DNA of 64,000 bases from Cardiocondyla obscurior (Eukaryota; Arthropoda; Insecta; Hymenoptera; Formicidae). The notes beneath the pieces were generated by a model. It did no database searches, was not told the DNA's origin, and saw only the letters and a program-made list of their open reading frames with translations. A program made the translations under genes and the position numbers. Shown here in pieces: positions 61,201 to 64,000 of the stretch. Location of the stretch: the NCBI RefSeq assembly GCF_019399895.1, contig NC_091880.1:372001-436000 (forward strand), written 5' to 3'. Position 1 is the stretch's first letter; every line of letters begins with the position of its first letter.

Positions 61201-64000
61201 AATTTTTTTAAAGCTCTCGGAGCCTTCGAGTATCTGCCTGCGTTGCATTTCCATGGATTTCGTCCCGCGTTCGATTAATATCCCCCTCTGCGCGGCTGAG
61301 AAAAAGGCCCCGGCCGACTGTCGCCCAGGGTCAGGCTTTCAATTAAAGTTTAAGTTAGATCTTAACGAGGCTTAAAAGAATCGGCGCGTTCACGTGCTTA
61401 CAAAGTACGAGGGGCTCCCGCTCGTTCCAAGAGGGACCGACCAACTTTGTTCGCTCGGCTTCCGTCGCGGGCCACGTTACAATCGTATATGATCGGAGAA
61501 TCCAATCGGTTTACACATTTCCCGTCTGCGTTTTGTGAATCGCGGCAAAATTCTAGCAAAGGGATTTTATCGAGTGGCACACGGTCCGATTATCTGGCCA
61601 CGACTCGACATTTTAAGCCGGCAACAAGACTCCGCGGTAAAATATTTAATTCGTTTCGTCGCGATTCTCGTAATTGCACGGCTAATGCCAAACAAACGAC
61701 GCCACAATTATGGCGATGGTTCTCCAAATGCGAAATAGCTAATCGAATAGACGTTATAAATTCATATCGTACTATTTACAGTCCATTGATGTAATTGCTT
61801 TATCGATTTCGTTGCTTACGACATCGCGATATGGAATTCCGATGGTCGCTCTATTTAAAATAATATATTAAAATTATTCCGCTGTTAAAAAACGTCGATA
61901 ATTGCTTATCGATTTCGGTGCCCGCGATATGGACGCGAAATCGTTTATTTGTCTCGGGATTCATTTTATCGCGCTGAATCCCGACCGCGGTGGAAAAAGT
62001 ACGACGCGATAATAGATAACAATGAGAAAAGTATTTCGCTGAGCGGGGTCCTTCTTTCGCTTCCTTTCACGGGGGATAATTAAATTTTCTGCATATCCGC
62101 CTCTCGAGCTCGTTTCTTCTCGCGGCCGTGGAATATAATATTTATAAATATCTTTTCGCCCGCGAGTCTGACGGCGCCGATCCTCCAGCATCCAATAAAT
62201 TAACCGGCTGGCTTACGCTCGGGGAACGTCTAATTAGTCGGGCTGTCTCATCGGAGTCGCCGGTAAAAATGTTTACATCCGCCGTTTTGCAGCTTCGCAG
62301 GATGTGCGTGACGGACGCACGCCGCTCGTGCGTGATCCAACGGGCTAAACGCACAATACGCAATTTCGCGGTGCAATTTCGATAAGCGCCGCGAGAGAGC
62401 TAGAAGGCGAACTGTCGAGGTCGATCGGCGGGGCGACATTTAAATTGCTCGCGGCCGTCGAGCGTCGCGTGAAAAGTGTCGTGCCGGCCGGTCGGTTGTA
62501 ATTAACCCGCGCTGCGCCCGCTGGACGGTACCAATTTTTTTATTTTTTTAATTTTTTTTATCGCGCTGTGATTATATCCGGTGTGCGCGACACTGGACCG
62601 CTCGGAAACACAGCGACCTTGGCCCCGGCTTTCTTCTCTCGCCGGTTATATTTATCTGACGGGATGATCTCGCGCAAGGATCCTCCATCAATTTCCAACG
62701 TCCGCTAATTTTCCGGATCGGATATCGTGTTGTCTTGTAAAGATAGATCGTAATGAATATTAATTGCGTCGCCGCGTTGATCCCTCACGGTTGCGATTCA
62801 GGGAAATGACGTCTGACGATTTAACGAGACACCGCGGGAAACTGCGCGCTGCGATTAGCGATCCTCCCGAAATTGCGGTCGCCGCTGCGAGATCGTGTGT
62901 AACGGTGAACGGGCTCGTTTTCGTGTCACGTGCGAGCGAAGTTGAAGATGGTGATGGATTAGGTACAGTGGCGGCCACGATTCACTTTGACGTTAATACC
63001 CCGGTGCGGGAAAATCGGCGCGCGAGAAATGCGAATCGATCAACGTAAATTACAGAGAGACAAATGGGCATTTCGCTCTTGCGGATGAAAACCCTTGCGG
63101 GATTCTCGTGGATTTAGAGATGGGAATAAGCTGAGAGGGGAATTAAGAAGAGATAAAAAGAGAAAAAGATTGAAACGTCTAACGGTCTGCGAGTTAATAT
63201 GCGTTTTCGAATTAAATTAACAATTATCTCGCGACGTGTCCGCTTCTAACAGCGAGACAAAGGTTTTTCCGAGCGCTTGTCGCGTCACGACGATTTATGG
63301 TAAAATACGTCGTGTCGGGCGTGACGTCATCGCCAAGCGGAAGAATCGGATCGTATCTCTCGCGTGATAAAGACACGTCCGGCCGGAGACGGGGTCGCCT
63401 TCAACCGGTTTGTCGCGAACCGCAGAAAAGTGGATTAGACAAATAGGATTCGCGAAGCCCCCGACGGTCGCGCGAATCGGAGACACGTGTTGCGGTCTCG
63501 TAGTGAATATCACCTCGATGAGGGACACTTATCGCGCGCGGCGCCGCTCTTTATCGCGGACGACGTACTTACGTACCACGTGTGCGTATCGATCCGTCAT
63601 TGTTACGAGAACGATGTAATTGACGGGTGCGGGAAACGATGATCGCCTCTCCCCAATAAACCGGAGGATTAAGGCACACGTGCTAACGAGCCACTTTTAT
63701 CCCGTGCACGTGCAACACTCTGGCGGATCCGCTCTCTCCATTGTTGCGCGGCGCTGCGACGAGCATGGTACGCGTACGGGAGTCTAATAATAAGCCTCGG
63801 TCGAGATCAACGGGGCTGCTGGGTAGAGAAGGGCGGAGGGCGTGCGGGATTTAATTATATGCCGAGATGAATAATTACAAGAGGAGGATCTACCTGATGA
63901 GACAGTCTTATTTATACTCGAGATAAAAATCTCACGGGTAAACGTTCACTTCGTCGCTTGCCTTGTCTATGGTAAGTTTTGGCAGCTGAGCTCTTTAAAG
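58216..64000. other. Intron or spacer to the window edge
   Basis: No convincing exon was seen. It holds a T16 run at 59192-59207, an AT-rich patch near 59745-59800 and GC-rich unique DNA. A donor-like ATG|GTAAGT sits at 63971, but without a good acceptor before it I do not call an exon. If the exon ending at 58167 is spliced, this block is the start of its intron. Confidence 0.5.

Noticed and set aside
63890..63976. Possible short exon before the GTAAGT at 63971
   Set aside because: No convincing acceptor or consistent open frame upstream within the window.
1..64000. tRNA, rRNA and known insect microRNA genes
   Set aside because: I looked by eye for B-box-like GGTTCGA patterns on both strands and for familiar microRNA seeds and found no complete match; a covariance-model scan would be the proper test.

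Overview
The window looks like a piece of an insect nuclear genome, most likely a hymenopteran and possibly an ant. The inference rests on very large gene-poor spacers, CpG-rich DNA broken by AT-rich islands, many A or T homopolymers of 16 to 26 bases, and spliced genes with consensus GTAAGT donors. The species cannot be fixed from the sequence. I see no bacterial genes, viral genes, tRNA, rRNA, CRISPR array or intact transposase.

Only two stretches are convincingly coding, both on the + strand. The first (31960-33603) is one long open exon of 548 codons ending at a consensus donor. It encodes a low-complexity, Ser/Arg-rich N-terminus with poly-Ala, five degenerate [E/D]RKW repeats, a poly-Pro tract and a terminal CxCxxC motif. 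Its probable 5' leader (31440-31959) follows a good 3' splice site and holds six short upstream ORFs, two of them bare ATG-TAG pairs. The second (57712-58167) starts at a strong-context ATG, reads 102 codons with a clear coding signature, meets one TGA followed by C, and stays open in the same frame through a His-rich segment to another GTAAGT donor. This is the most interesting object here: a candidate for programmed stop-codon readthrough or for a long upstream ORF.

Both exons end in phase 0 on the same strand, about 24.5 kb apart, with no downstream coding exon recognised in the window. They could be alternative first coding exons of one large multi-promoter gene or the starts of two genes. 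Between them, at 45.8-46.8 kb, lies a very CpG-rich tract with two consensus donors that looks like a promoter with non-coding first exons.

Layout: 1-31.4 kb is intergenic or intronic with simple repeats and a few doubtful small ORFs; 31.4-33.6 kb is the first exon; 33.6-45.8 kb is intron or spacer; 45.8-46.8 kb is the promoter-like tract; 46.8-57.5 kb is spacer; 57.5-58.2 kb is the second exon; 58.2-64 kb is intron or spacer. The remaining long open frames mostly lack an ATG, overlap other frames, or sit in purine/pyrimidine-skewed DNA, and I treat them as chance.
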